Position numbers and translations under genes: made by a program
The notes under the pieces: model-generated
Seen by the model: only the letters and a program-made list of their open reading frames with translations
What the model was told of the DNA's origin: nothing
The model's database searches: none
DNA from: Burkholderiales bacterium
GTDB lineage: Bacteria; Pseudomonadota; Gammaproteobacteria; Burkholderiales; SG8-41
Length of the DNA: 64,000 nucleotides
Direction of reading: 5' to 3'
NCBI GenBank assembly: GCA_022841375.1
Contig: JALHRQ010000014.1
Location: 1-64,000 of the forward strand
Shown here: one piece after another, positions 1 to 7,368 of the stretch
How positions within the stretch are numbered: position 1 is the first letter of the stretch
Layout of the letters: each line of letters begins with the position of its first letter

Positions 1-68
1 ACCCCGAAAGGAACCCCGAGCCCGAAAGATATCCACAACCTGAGGCATAATAAACATTGAAAAGGGGT

Positions 69-114
69 GGCTCAAAATTCAATGAAAAACCCGGCTCAGA
101 ATTCAGTGGAAATC
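69..114. repeat. Tandem imperfect 22-bp repeat, possible IS end remnant
   Basis: Two copies of a 22-bp unit (69-90 and 93-114) begin GGCTCA and share AATTCA in the middle, with a 24-bp period. Closely spaced terminal repeats of about 20 bp are typical of IS21-family ends, so this may be the tail of a lost element just left of the window. No istA or istB coding sequence is visible here, so the assignment is weak. Confidence 0.35.
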
Positions 115-141
115 AACAAGTTAGATTTGATAACCGCTTTA

Positions 142-168
142 TGGGTTCGAATCCCACCCTCTCCGCCA
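142..168 (+). other. 3' fragment of a tRNA-Ser gene, candidate attachment site
   Basis: The 27 bases hold a T-arm with the TTCGAAT loop, a CCTCTCC acceptor strand, the G discriminator and an encoded CCA. Nothing upstream folds into a D-arm, anticodon arm or variable arm, so only the last third of a serine tRNA is present. Integrases commonly recreate exactly this part of a tRNA gene at the far end of an integrated island, so this is most likely an att site left by an element. No integrase gene is visible within the window beside it. Confidence 0.6.
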
Positions 169-176
169 AAAGTCAA

Positions 177-210
177 GCGCCTTCAAGCAGTTAAGTCCGC
201 TTGAAGGCGC
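177..210 (+). terminator. Perfect 12-bp hairpin after the tRNA fragment
   Basis: GCGCCTTCAAGC (177-188) pairs perfectly with GCTTGAAGGCGC (199-210) around a 10-nt loop, nine bases after the tRNA CCA. The position suggests the terminator of the tRNA gene carried along with the fragment. The following T-tract is poor, so termination strength is uncertain. Confidence 0.5.
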
Positions 211-571
211 TATTCCCTCAGTTGTTCCCTCATTGCTCTTGAGGGGGGCTTGGCGTTTGTGAACTTGTGAGGGGATAGCAAGTCCCCGTCTGCCTGTTTC
301 TCAGCCTTGGCAACTTCGGCTTGGCGATCATCCTAAATCCTTGCTTATCCCATTTTCTGGCGCGGACTCGCATCCCATTTATGCGCTGGGCGGAAAAAAT
401 CCAATCCCGGGACCCCACCCACCCGGCACCCCCGATTTAGGCCGGGGCCTTTTGGCAGCGGGGACGTATCACTGTTTGTCTCGCGCAATTGCCAAATCTG
501 GGGGTGGTTGTCTAATGTTTGACAAAGGTCTCATCGATCGATGAGATGCAGGTGGTGCCTGGAAGCCGCTA
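211..571. other. Intergenic stretch without a convincing gene
   Basis: No open frame here looks coding. The only notable element is a perfect 18-bp palindrome at 529-546 (TCTCATCGA and its complement) just past the 3' end of the leftward binding-protein gene. It could help end that transcript but has no T-run. Confidence 0.5.
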
Positions 572-1561
572 CTACTGCGGCTTCAGGCCGATCTCTCCCA
601 GTAGCTCGCGGTACAGCTTGTGTTCCGCAACCCACTGTGCATTGAATTTATCGGGATTGGTATCGACCGCGGGTTCTCCGCCATATCGAGCAAACTGTGT
701 CGCGGTATCTGGTGATTTGAGTACGCCGACGATCTCGGCATGCAGCCGCTTCACCAGTGCCGACGGCATCTTGGGTGGTCCGACCACACCGATCATGGTT
801 TCGACCTCGGCGTTAGGAAGGCCAATCTCGGAAACCGTCGGCACATCCGGGAGACCGGCGAAGCGTTTCGGACTAGTGACCACCAAGGCGCGCAACTTGC
901 CGTCCGCTAGCATCGGCAGCGACGCGGGCGAGATAAACATCAGGTAGTGCACCCTGCTCGCGCGCAACTCGGTAAGAACATTGGCCACGGCCTTAAACGG
1001 TACGTGTACAGCCTTGATCCCAGCTGCCCGGTTGAATATCTCGGGGGTGAGGTGCGCGGCGCTGCCGGATCCGATCGAGGCGAAGTTGAGTTGGCCTGGA
1101 CGCGCGCGCGCGTACTGGATGAACTCCTGCACGTTCTTTACTGGCACATCCGGCGCCACCACCAGTACGCTGGTGATCGAGGACAGGAGTGCAATCCGCG
1201 TGAAGTCTTTCAGCGGATCGTAAGGCGGCTTCGCCTGCAGCAGCGGTGCCACGATGGTCGAGGTGGATGCAACTCCGATGGTGTAGCCGTCAGGCGCAGC
1301 ACTCGCGACGATTCCCGAACCGATCAAGCTCCCGGCGCCAGCCCGGTTGTCAATAACGACCTGCTGCCCGACGGCTTCGCTCATCGCGCGAGAAACCACC
1401 CGTCCCATGTTGTCCATGCCTGTGGCGGGAGAACCGGGCACCACCATCCGTATCGGTCTGACCGGAAAATTCGCCTGTGCTACTGCAAGCCCTGCTGACA
1501 TCAATCCTGCGGCAATGCACGCCACCTGAGTGAATCGCTGGACGCTGGCGGATTGCCTCAT
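572..1561 (-). CDS. Bug/TctC-family periplasmic substrate-binding protein
   Basis: The 329-residue product starts with a signal peptide ending near AVAQA, followed by the FPVRPIR..VVPGSPATG opening that marks the tripartite tricarboxylate transporter substrate-binding (Bug/TctC) family. Further family features are VIDNRAGAGS, APDGYTI, and a late VPTVSEIGLP segment. Length matches the family (about 320-330). Such proteins bind carboxylates in the periplasm. No TctA/TctB membrane subunits are adjacent, as is usual for the many orphan Bug proteins of Burkholderiales. It is divergent from the CocE-type hydrolase gene, so the two may share a control region at 1562-1816. The ligand cannot be told from sequence. 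Confidence 0.9.
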   Translation of the reverse strand: MRQSASVQRFTQVACIAAGLMSAGLAVAQANFPVRPIRMVVPGSPATGMDNMGRVVSRAMSEAVGQQVVIDNRAGAGSLIGSGIVASAAPDGYTIGVASTSTIVAPLLQAKPPYDPLKDFTRIALLSSITSVLVVAPDVPVKNVQEFIQYARARPGQLNFASIGSGSAAHLTPEIFNRAAGIKAVHVPFKAVANVLTELRASRVHYLMFISPASLPMLADGKLRALVVTSPKRFAGLPDVPTVSEIGLPNAEVETMIGVVGPPKMPSALVKRLHAEIVGVLKSPDTATQFARYGGEPAVDTNPDKFNAQWVAEHKLYRELLGEIGLKPQ

Positions 1562-1816
1562 GTCAAAACTCCTCCTGGTACGGTCATGGCAAACATGCTC
1601 GTTGGCACTTTTTTACCTGCCGACATCCAACGGCAAAACAAGGAACGAACATGTCTTGATCTACTTATTATTTCCGTTGAAGATAAAACAAAACCCGGTG
1701 AAGCGCAAATGGCAATGGCCGGGGCACCGTTTATCAGGACGGGCGGCAGGCCAATTGACGTCGCATTGGGTCATGCAAGATACTTTGGCTCCTTTCAACA
1801 TTCAAAGCACCCATCC

Positions 1817-3559
1817 ATGAGCGAAACAGCTAGCTCCTGCGTGACTGAACACTTCCTGCTCGAAAAAAACGTCGATGTTCCCATGCGCGACGGGGCGCGG
1901 CTCAAGGCGGACCTATTCAGGCCGAAGGCTGGGGGCAAGGTTCCTGCGCTCCTCAATTTCGGACCGTACCAGAAAGACAAGCCATGGACGCCCCCTGAGA
2001 ACCTTGAGGAAAAGCCCAATCAATGGATGAACTGGGAGACGGTCAACCCTGAATGGTGGGTGCCGCGAGGTTATGCCTCGGTGCGTGTCGATGCACGTGG
2101 CACCGGCCAGTCGCCCGGGCAGTATGACCCGTGGTCGCGAGCGGAGTCAGTCGACTTTTATGATTCTATCGAATGGGCCGCAGCGCAGCCCTGGTGCAAC
2201 GGTAACATCGGGCTGTCCGGCATTTCCTACTATGCAATCAACCAGTGGTTTGTTGCGAACCAGCAACCGCCATCGCTGAAGGCGATTATTCCGTGGGAGG
2301 GCTTCGCCGATATTTACCGGGATGCGCTCTACCACGGAGGCATCCTCTCCATATTCATGACCAACTGGTTCACTGCGCACCTGCTGCACCACACGCTTGG
2401 TCGAGCCTCGCAAATCCATCCCGATACCTGGCATAAGAACACGCTTCACCATTGGCTGACCAACAACCTCGACAGCGGTGCTTTCTACGGTGCACAGGCG
2501 CGTTGGGAAGACATCAAGGTGCCGTTCCTGTCGGTGGGCAACTGGACCGGCATGGGGCTGCACCTTCGAGGCAACACCGAGGCCTACATGCGCTCGAAAT
2601 CACAGCACCGCAAGCTGCGCATACACGGCGGCACCCACGTGCATCCGTACTACTCAGAAGATGGCCGCAAGGACCAGCTGCGCTTCTTCGACTACTGGCT
2701 GAAGGGGGTGCAGAACGGCGTGATGGACGAGCCGCCGGTCAAGCTGGCGATTCGCAAAGGCAACGACAAATATGATTGGCGTAACGAGAACGAATGGCCG
2801 TTGGCACGTACCCGGTGGACGAAGCTGTACTTCGACCTCGCACAGCCGTCGGTAAACGATGTGCCACTGAGTGGAACGCTGGTTGAACGTAATCCGGAGA
2901 AGGTCAGCGAGTGCACTTACGCGGCGACCGGGCTCGGCTCGATGGGGTCGACATCCGCTGCGTCAGCGCAGGTGATGGGGGGCGGCATAAAGCCCGGTAT
3001 GGGCGTGGCGCTGGTCACGCCGCCAATGCCGGAGGACATGGAGATCACCGGGCCGCTGGCAGCAACGCTGTGGGTATCCAGCAGCAGCGAGGACATGGAC
3101 CTGTTCCTGACCCTTCGCCATTTCGACGCTTACGGCAAAGAGATCATGGAAACCGGGCAACAGGGTGCCCCGGTACCGGTCGCCAAGGGCTGGCTGCGCG
3201 TGTCGCACCGGGAACTCGACCCGGAACTGTCTCTGCCCTATCGTCCATACCACAAGCACCGCAGGCGCCAGTTCCTTAAACCCGGCGAAATAGTCCAGGT
3301 GCAGGTGGAGGTCTGGCCGACGTCGATGGTGTTTGCCAAAGGCCATCGCCTGCGGCTCGACGTGCAGCCACGGGACGGTGTGGGTAGCCAATCGTACATG
3401 CACTACCACGCCGACTACAACACGGACACCAATACGATCTACTCCGGAGGGGAACGCGAGTCGTTCCTGTTGCTGCCGGTGATTCCGCTTGCGGGTGCTG
3501 ACAAGTTAACTGCGGCTGCGCGACAATGGGTCAATGAAAACTCGCACCCACTCGTATAA
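1817..3559 (+). CDS. CocE/NonD-type alpha/beta hydrolase, 3' end replaced by IS6 DNA
   Basis: This peptidase-S15/CocE-like hydrolase acts on ester or amide bonds of an unknown substrate. It shows the VPMRDGARLKADLFRP start of the family, a GLSGISY nucleophile elbow for the catalytic serine, a GGTHVHPYY histidine region and a C-terminal jelly-roll (MDLFLTLRHFD, LRLDVQPRD). ATG 1817 is chosen because an upstream in-frame start at 1553 would overlap the divergent gene and add 88 residues unlike the family. The left end of the IS6 element begins at 3498. About 560 residues are therefore native and the last 20 come from IS sequence. The family's C-terminus normally falls about here, so the enzyme may still fold. 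There is no signal peptide from the chosen start. Confidence 0.85.
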   Translation: MSETASSCVTEHFLLEKNVDVPMRDGARLKADLFRPKAGGKVPALLNFGPYQKDKPWTPPENLEEKPNQWMNWETVNPEWWVPRGYASVRVDARGTGQSPGQYDPWSRAESVDFYDSIEWAAAQPWCNGNIGLSGISYYAINQWFVANQQPPSLKAIIPWEGFADIYRDALYHGGILSIFMTNWFTAHLLHHTLGRASQIHPDTWHKNTLHHWLTNNLDSGAFYGAQARWEDIKVPFLSVGNWTGMGLHLRGNTEAYMRSKSQHRKLRIHGGTHVHPYYSEDGRKDQLRFFDYWLKGVQNGVMDEPPVKLAIRKGNDKYDWRNENEWPLARTRWTKLYFDLAQPSVNDVPLSGTLVERNPEKVSECTYAATGLGSMGSTSAASAQVMGGGIKPGMGVALVTPPMPEDMEITGPLAATLWVSSSSEDMDLFLTLRHFDAYGKEIMETGQQGAPVPVAKGWLRVSHRELDPELSLPYRPYHKHRRRQFLKPGEIVQVQVEVWPTSMVFAKGHRLRLDVQPRDGVGSQSYMHYHADYNTDTNTIYSGGERESFLLLPVIPLAGADKLTAAARQWVNENSHPLV

Positions 3560-4280
3560 ACGTCACCGATTCCCGCCCGAAATCATCCAATACGCGGTAT
3601 GGCTGTATTACCGATTCAGCCTCAGTCACCGCGATATTGAAGATCTGTTGGCTCATCGAGGAATCGAGGTCAGCCGGGAATCGATTCGGTTGTGGTGCAA
3701 CAAGTTTGGTCCCACTTACGCACGCCGATTGCGGCGTGCGCGTCGAGGCTACGGCGATACTTTTTTCATCGACGAGGTCTTCGTCAAAATTCAAGGCAAG
3801 CAGCAATATCTGTGGCGTGCAGTTGACTCCGATGGCGAAGTTGTTGATGTGTTGCTACAGGCGTGCAGAGATGGCAAGGCTGCCAAACGCTTCTTCAGAC
3901 GTCTGATCAAGCGCCATCGAGTTGCGCCGAGGAAGATCGTGACGGATCAGTTGAGAAGTTACCGTGTCGCTCATCGGGAACTGATACCCGAGGCGATTCA
4001 TGACGTATCACAATATGCAAATAATCGCGCTGAACTGTCGCATCAGCCGACTCGAGTGCGCGAGCGTGGTATGCGCCGATTTAAATCGAGACGGCAGGCG
4101 CAGCAATTTCTAAATGTCCATGCGGCTGTTTACAACCTTTTCAATCTTGGACGCCATCTTATTTGTTCCCGCCTTTATCGGGAGTTAAGGCACGGCGCCT
4201 TTGCGTCTTGGGAAAAGGCAGTGACCGTATGAGAAATGCAGTCAACAGAGTTTTCTGCCAATGAAAAGTTAACTTGTCAG
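3498..4280 (+). mobile_element. IS6-family insertion sequence, complete
   Basis: The element is 783 bp with 13-bp perfect terminal inverted repeats: CTGACAAGTTAAC at 3498-3510 and its complement at 4268-4280. It encodes a single transposase reading rightward. Size and gene content are standard for IS6. The flanking octamers (TGCGGGTG on the left, TACCACTC on the right) do not match, so the expected 8-bp target duplication is missing. This suggests that an adjacent deletion or recombination between copies joined the present flanks. Confidence 0.85.
3534..4232 (+). CDS. IS6-family DDE transposase
   Basis: The 232-residue protein has the IS6 layout: an N-terminal zinc/HTH part (FPPEIIQYAVWLYYRFSLS, IEVSRESIRLW) and then a DDE domain with FIDEVFVKI, VTDQLRSY and NNRAELSHQP. 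The last block is followed by the conserved RERGMRRFKS. All three catalytic acids are present, and the frame is intact, so the transposase is probably active. In most IS6 proteins the third acidic block reads RAENSHQP; here it is RAELSHQP. The gene starts inside the tail of the preceding hydrolase gene, in another frame. Confidence 0.95.
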   Translation: MKTRTHSYKRHRFPPEIIQYAVWLYYRFSLSHRDIEDLLAHRGIEVSRESIRLWCNKFGPTYARRLRRARRGYGDTFFIDEVFVKIQGKQQYLWRAVDSDGEVVDVLLQACRDGKAAKRFFRRLIKRHRVAPRKIVTDQLRSYRVAHRELIPEAIHDVSQYANNRAELSHQPTRVRERGMRRFKSRRQAQQFLNVHAAVYNLFNLGRHLICSRLYRELRHGAFASWEKAVTV

Positions 4281-4302
4281 TACCACTCCCCACTTCCCAC
4301 TT

Positions 4303-6621
4303 ATGCAAGATAACACCAAGAACAAACCCTTCCGCGTCGAAGAAGCAACCATCGCCGAATTGCACCAGGCGATCCGCGACGGGCGCACGACCTGCGTCGA
4401 TGTCGTCAAACAGTACATCGCGCGTGCGCGCGCCTACAACGGGCCGTCCAGCCTACTGGTCACCGAAAGCGGCGCAGCGGTAGCTGAAGCGACCGGCACG
4501 GTGCGCGCGCAGGCGCCGCTCAAATTTCCGACGGAGACTGTCAATGCCTCGACGCTGCTGCCCGACCTTGACCAATATCAGGGGCCGCCGCTCGAATTAG
4601 GCCGCATGGAGCCCACCGCGTCGGATCCTTCGGTACCGCAGCAGTACGGGATGATCGTCGGCAAGCCGGATGCCGGGCAGCTCAATGCGCTGGCGACACT
4701 CAACATTCGCGGCGAGCGCTCCGTGACCTGCCGCGGCGACTACGACCGCCATCCCTCCGAAGGCCCGCTGCCGCCGGGCGCGCCCGCGGTCTGTGAAGTC
4801 TTCCGCCACCAGCCCGATGCGCTTGAGCAGGCGGCCGACCTCGACGCCCGGTACGGGCACAACCCTGACCTGAAAAAGATGCCGCTTTACGGCGTGGTGT
4901 TTTCGTTCAAGGATGCATTCGACACCAAGGACATGCGTTCCACCGGCGGCGGCGATGCGGGCTACGACATCGATTTTCCGGCGCGCGACCACATCCTGAT
5001 CGATCAATTGCGCAAGAAAGGCGCGATCATATTCGCCAAGGCGCTGATGACCGAATACAACGGGCGTGCCGGCGATCCGGGCGGCCGCAACCATCCCGGC
5101 AAGGTGTTGCCTTCAGTGCTCGGCTACCAGCGCAGCAGTTGGGGCGGCAATCCGTCTAACCCCTATGACACCACGCGCGCAGCCTCACTCGGATCCAGTT
5201 CCGGCTCGGGTGTTTCGGTAAGCGCCAATCTGGTGATGGCCAGCCTGGGCGAGGAGACCCGTGCATCAACCCGCGGCCCCGCCAATCACAACGCGGTGGC
5301 GTTGATCCTGCCGCACAAGGCGATGCTCGGCTTTGACGGTGGCGCGATCGGCGCTGATATTTACTGCGACCGCACCGGCATCTTGTGCCGCACGATCGCC
5401 GATTGCGCGAAAGTGCTCGACGCGCTGAAAGACCCGGAAAACGGTTATTACGATCCTCGCGATCCCTATACCACGGTGCCGCGCTCGTCGGTGTTGGAGA
5501 CGGGATACCTCGAACACGCCAAAGCGTCAGGAGGAGCCGGCACGCTGAAGGGCGTGCGCATCGGCATCGTGCGCGAATCCATGCTGAATCCGGGCACCAA
5601 GGCCGCCGAGCCGATCACCGCCGCCGCGGCAAAGGAAATCAAGTCCGTGCTGAGCGCGCACCTCGGCGCAACGCTCGTCGAATCGTCCGATCCGTTATGG
5701 ACGCCCGATCCCGATTGCGAGCAGATGACGATAGATTTTCGCAAAGCGCTCGCGCGCCTGGTGCCGGTATTCATGCCCGATCTGCTGTTCCGTCTGGATG
5801 CGGCGGGCAAACCGGTGTTCCCGGATTTTGCCGCGGCCATCGTGCCGGCCGAGTTCGCTCCGGGCAAGGTGTTCGGCAGCGGCAAGTTGCAGCCGATCGA
5901 CTACCTGGTCGAACTCGCCGACCTGCGCATCGCGCCGCCGGCTAATCTCGACGTGTCCACCGTGCAGGACCAGATCCTCGCCAATACGTTCCGCTTTCAC
6001 ATCCGGCAATATCTGTCGCGCCGCGCGGAAGACTGGAAGGCGCGCGGCTTTTCCGAAACGCTGGTGGATTGGCCGGCGCTTAATGCGCGCTCCAAATTCT
6101 GGGGCGACGATCAGCGCTCAGCCTTCAAAAATTGGGAAGAAACCAGCGACCCGCGCAATCCGCTGGGCGGGCGCCAGGGCGTGGACGAGCGCATTATGCT
6201 GCGTGAACTGCTGCGCCGTGTTGACATGATGGTGATACTCGAAAACCGTCTTGACGCGCTGGTGCGGCTGCATACACCGCTGCCGCCCGCGAAAATCGGG
6301 GGGCCGGACGAGCCGGGGCTGATCGCGCGGCTGCGCAACGAATCGCAATACGGCCCGAACGCGGGGCTGACCGAAGTGCTGATCCCGGCCGGTTATGTGA
6401 CGACCGCCTACGATGCGGTGTTCGCGCTGAGCCCCGATCGCAAAAAATACATCGCTGCCGCAAGCGACAAGCCGACCGCGCTGCCCGCGCCGGGATTGCC
6501 GTTCTCACTGGTATTCCGCGCCGAACCGGGCAAGGAAGACATTGTGCTCAAAATCGCGTCCGAGTACGAAGCCGCGTCGAAGCGCCGCGTGCCGCCGCCG
6601 GCGTTTGGGCCGTTGACCTAG
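4303..6621 (+). CDS. Large amidase-signature family enzyme
   Basis: The product carries the amidase-signature Ser-cisSer-Lys triad: lysine in VVFSFKDAF, the serine-rich LGSSSGSGVSVSAN block with the cis-serine, and the nucleophile in EETRASTRGPANHN. The usual sequence near the nucleophile is GGSIRxPA, so this is a divergent member. At 772 residues it is about 250 longer than a typical amidase. The N-terminus starts normally (ATIAELHQAIRDGRTTCVDVVKQYI), and roughly 100 residues (about 70-180) are inserted before the first catalytic block. No signal peptide is visible. The start lies 22 bp after the IS6 right end, so its native promoter may have been replaced. The substrate is unknown. Confidence 0.85.
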   Translation: MQDNTKNKPFRVEEATIAELHQAIRDGRTTCVDVVKQYIARARAYNGPSSLLVTESGAAVAEATGTVRAQAPLKFPTETVNASTLLPDLDQYQGPPLELGRMEPTASDPSVPQQYGMIVGKPDAGQLNALATLNIRGERSVTCRGDYDRHPSEGPLPPGAPAVCEVFRHQPDALEQAADLDARYGHNPDLKKMPLYGVVFSFKDAFDTKDMRSTGGGDAGYDIDFPARDHILIDQLRKKGAIIFAKALMTEYNGRAGDPGGRNHPGKVLPSVLGYQRSSWGGNPSNPYDTTRAASLGSSSGSGVSVSANLVMASLGEETRASTRGPANHNAVALILPHKAMLGFDGGAIGADIYCDRTGILCRTIADCAKVLDALKDPENGYYDPRDPYTTVPRSSVLETGYLEHAKASGGAGTLKGVRIGIVRESMLNPGTKAAEPITAAAAKEIKSVLSAHLGATLVESSDPLWTPDPDCEQMTIDFRKALARLVPVFMPDLLFRLDAAGKPVFPDFAAAIVPAEFAPGKVFGSGKLQPIDYLVELADLRIAPPANLDVSTVQDQILANTFRFHIRQYLSRRAEDWKARGFSETLVDWPALNARSKFWGDDQRSAFKNWEETSDPRNPLGGRQGVDERIMLRELLRRVDMMVILENRLDALVRLHTPLPPAKIGGPDEPGLIARLRNESQYGPNAGLTEVLIPAGYVTTAYDAVFALSPDRKKYIAAASDKPTALPAPGLPFSLVFRAEPGKEDIVLKIASEYEAASKRRVPPPAFGPLT

Positions 6622-6648
6622 GCGCTGGCGCCTCAGGCTTGCGACAAC

Positions 6649-6801
6649 TTAAACCGCGAGCCGCTTCGCGGGTGCCGGCGCAGCGACCTCTCCGACGGCC
6701 TGCAACAGGTCGTGGATGATGTCGCCCTCGATATGGTGTGTGATGAAGACGGTAATCCCCCCGAAAAACAGTATCAGCCAGAAGTGGAATTTTCTCGTAA
6801 T
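6649..6801 (-). pseudogene. Possible C-terminal fragment of a small membrane protein
   Basis: A 50-codon leftward frame without a start codon encodes a hydrophobic segment (WLILFFGGITVFIT), then HHIEGDIIHDLL and an alanine/proline-rich basic tail ending in RLAV. The amphipathic pattern looks like protein, but there is no family I recognise, and a stop lies directly upstream. It may be the decayed end of a gene lost in a rearrangement, or chance. Confidence 0.3.
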
Positions 6802-7368
6802 TTAGACCGAGGAGGTTATGAAGCCTCCTCGCAAATTCGGTTCAGTTTGGAATGGATTTTTCGCCTGACCTAAACGGCATTTTCTGTCTGAAGTTGAATG
6901 TTGCAAGGTCCAACTTTGCAGAGAGCATGTCCGGCCGATAGGATGTCCAGTAGTTCGATGCGCAAAATGGATTTCACTGTTGATTCCCTGTTCCAAGCAT
7001 CGTTGTTTTATGGATCGCGCTCAATGTGTGAAAAAAATAGAGCGGGAATCGCATGTCGCGTGGAATTTTCATGGGAATTGGGCGCAATTCTTCCCTGTAT
7101 TTACCCTGTTATCAGGGAATAGGGAGGGTGACGGAGACGAGTTCGCTGCTGACTGCAACCACCGCCAATACATTAACTTCCAACGGGTATAAGCAAAAGG
7201 AAGTTGCCTGAATCCCCGCTCAATGCGGGTTTTTTGCTTTGGGCCCTAACTGCGGCATTCACGAAGCCTATCAAAATGTTGTTTCGAAGTCCTTTAGTTT
7301 CAGGACCTCCTGACTTTTATGGATAGGGCAGGTACCGGATCCAGCTCGTCAAGATAATCGGCAGATAT
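6802..7368. other. Intergenic stretch, no convincing gene
   Basis: Short open frames exist on both strands but none has a ribosome site or family resemblance. The region ends in a clear factor-independent terminator at 7215-7235 reading rightward, although the nearest rightward gene ends 600 bp upstream. The terminator may therefore belong to an unrecognised small RNA or to a deleted gene. Confidence 0.4.
7215..7235 (+). terminator. Rho-independent terminator
   Basis: CCCGC (7215-7219) and GCGGG (7225-7229) form a stem with a TCAAT loop, followed by six T. This is a classic intrinsic terminator for rightward transcription. No rightward gene ends nearby. Confidence 0.6.

Noticed and set aside
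6802..6996. Leftward 64-codon frame in the gap after the amidase gene
   Set aside because: It has no ribosome site, no regular structure and no recognised family. It is probably chance.
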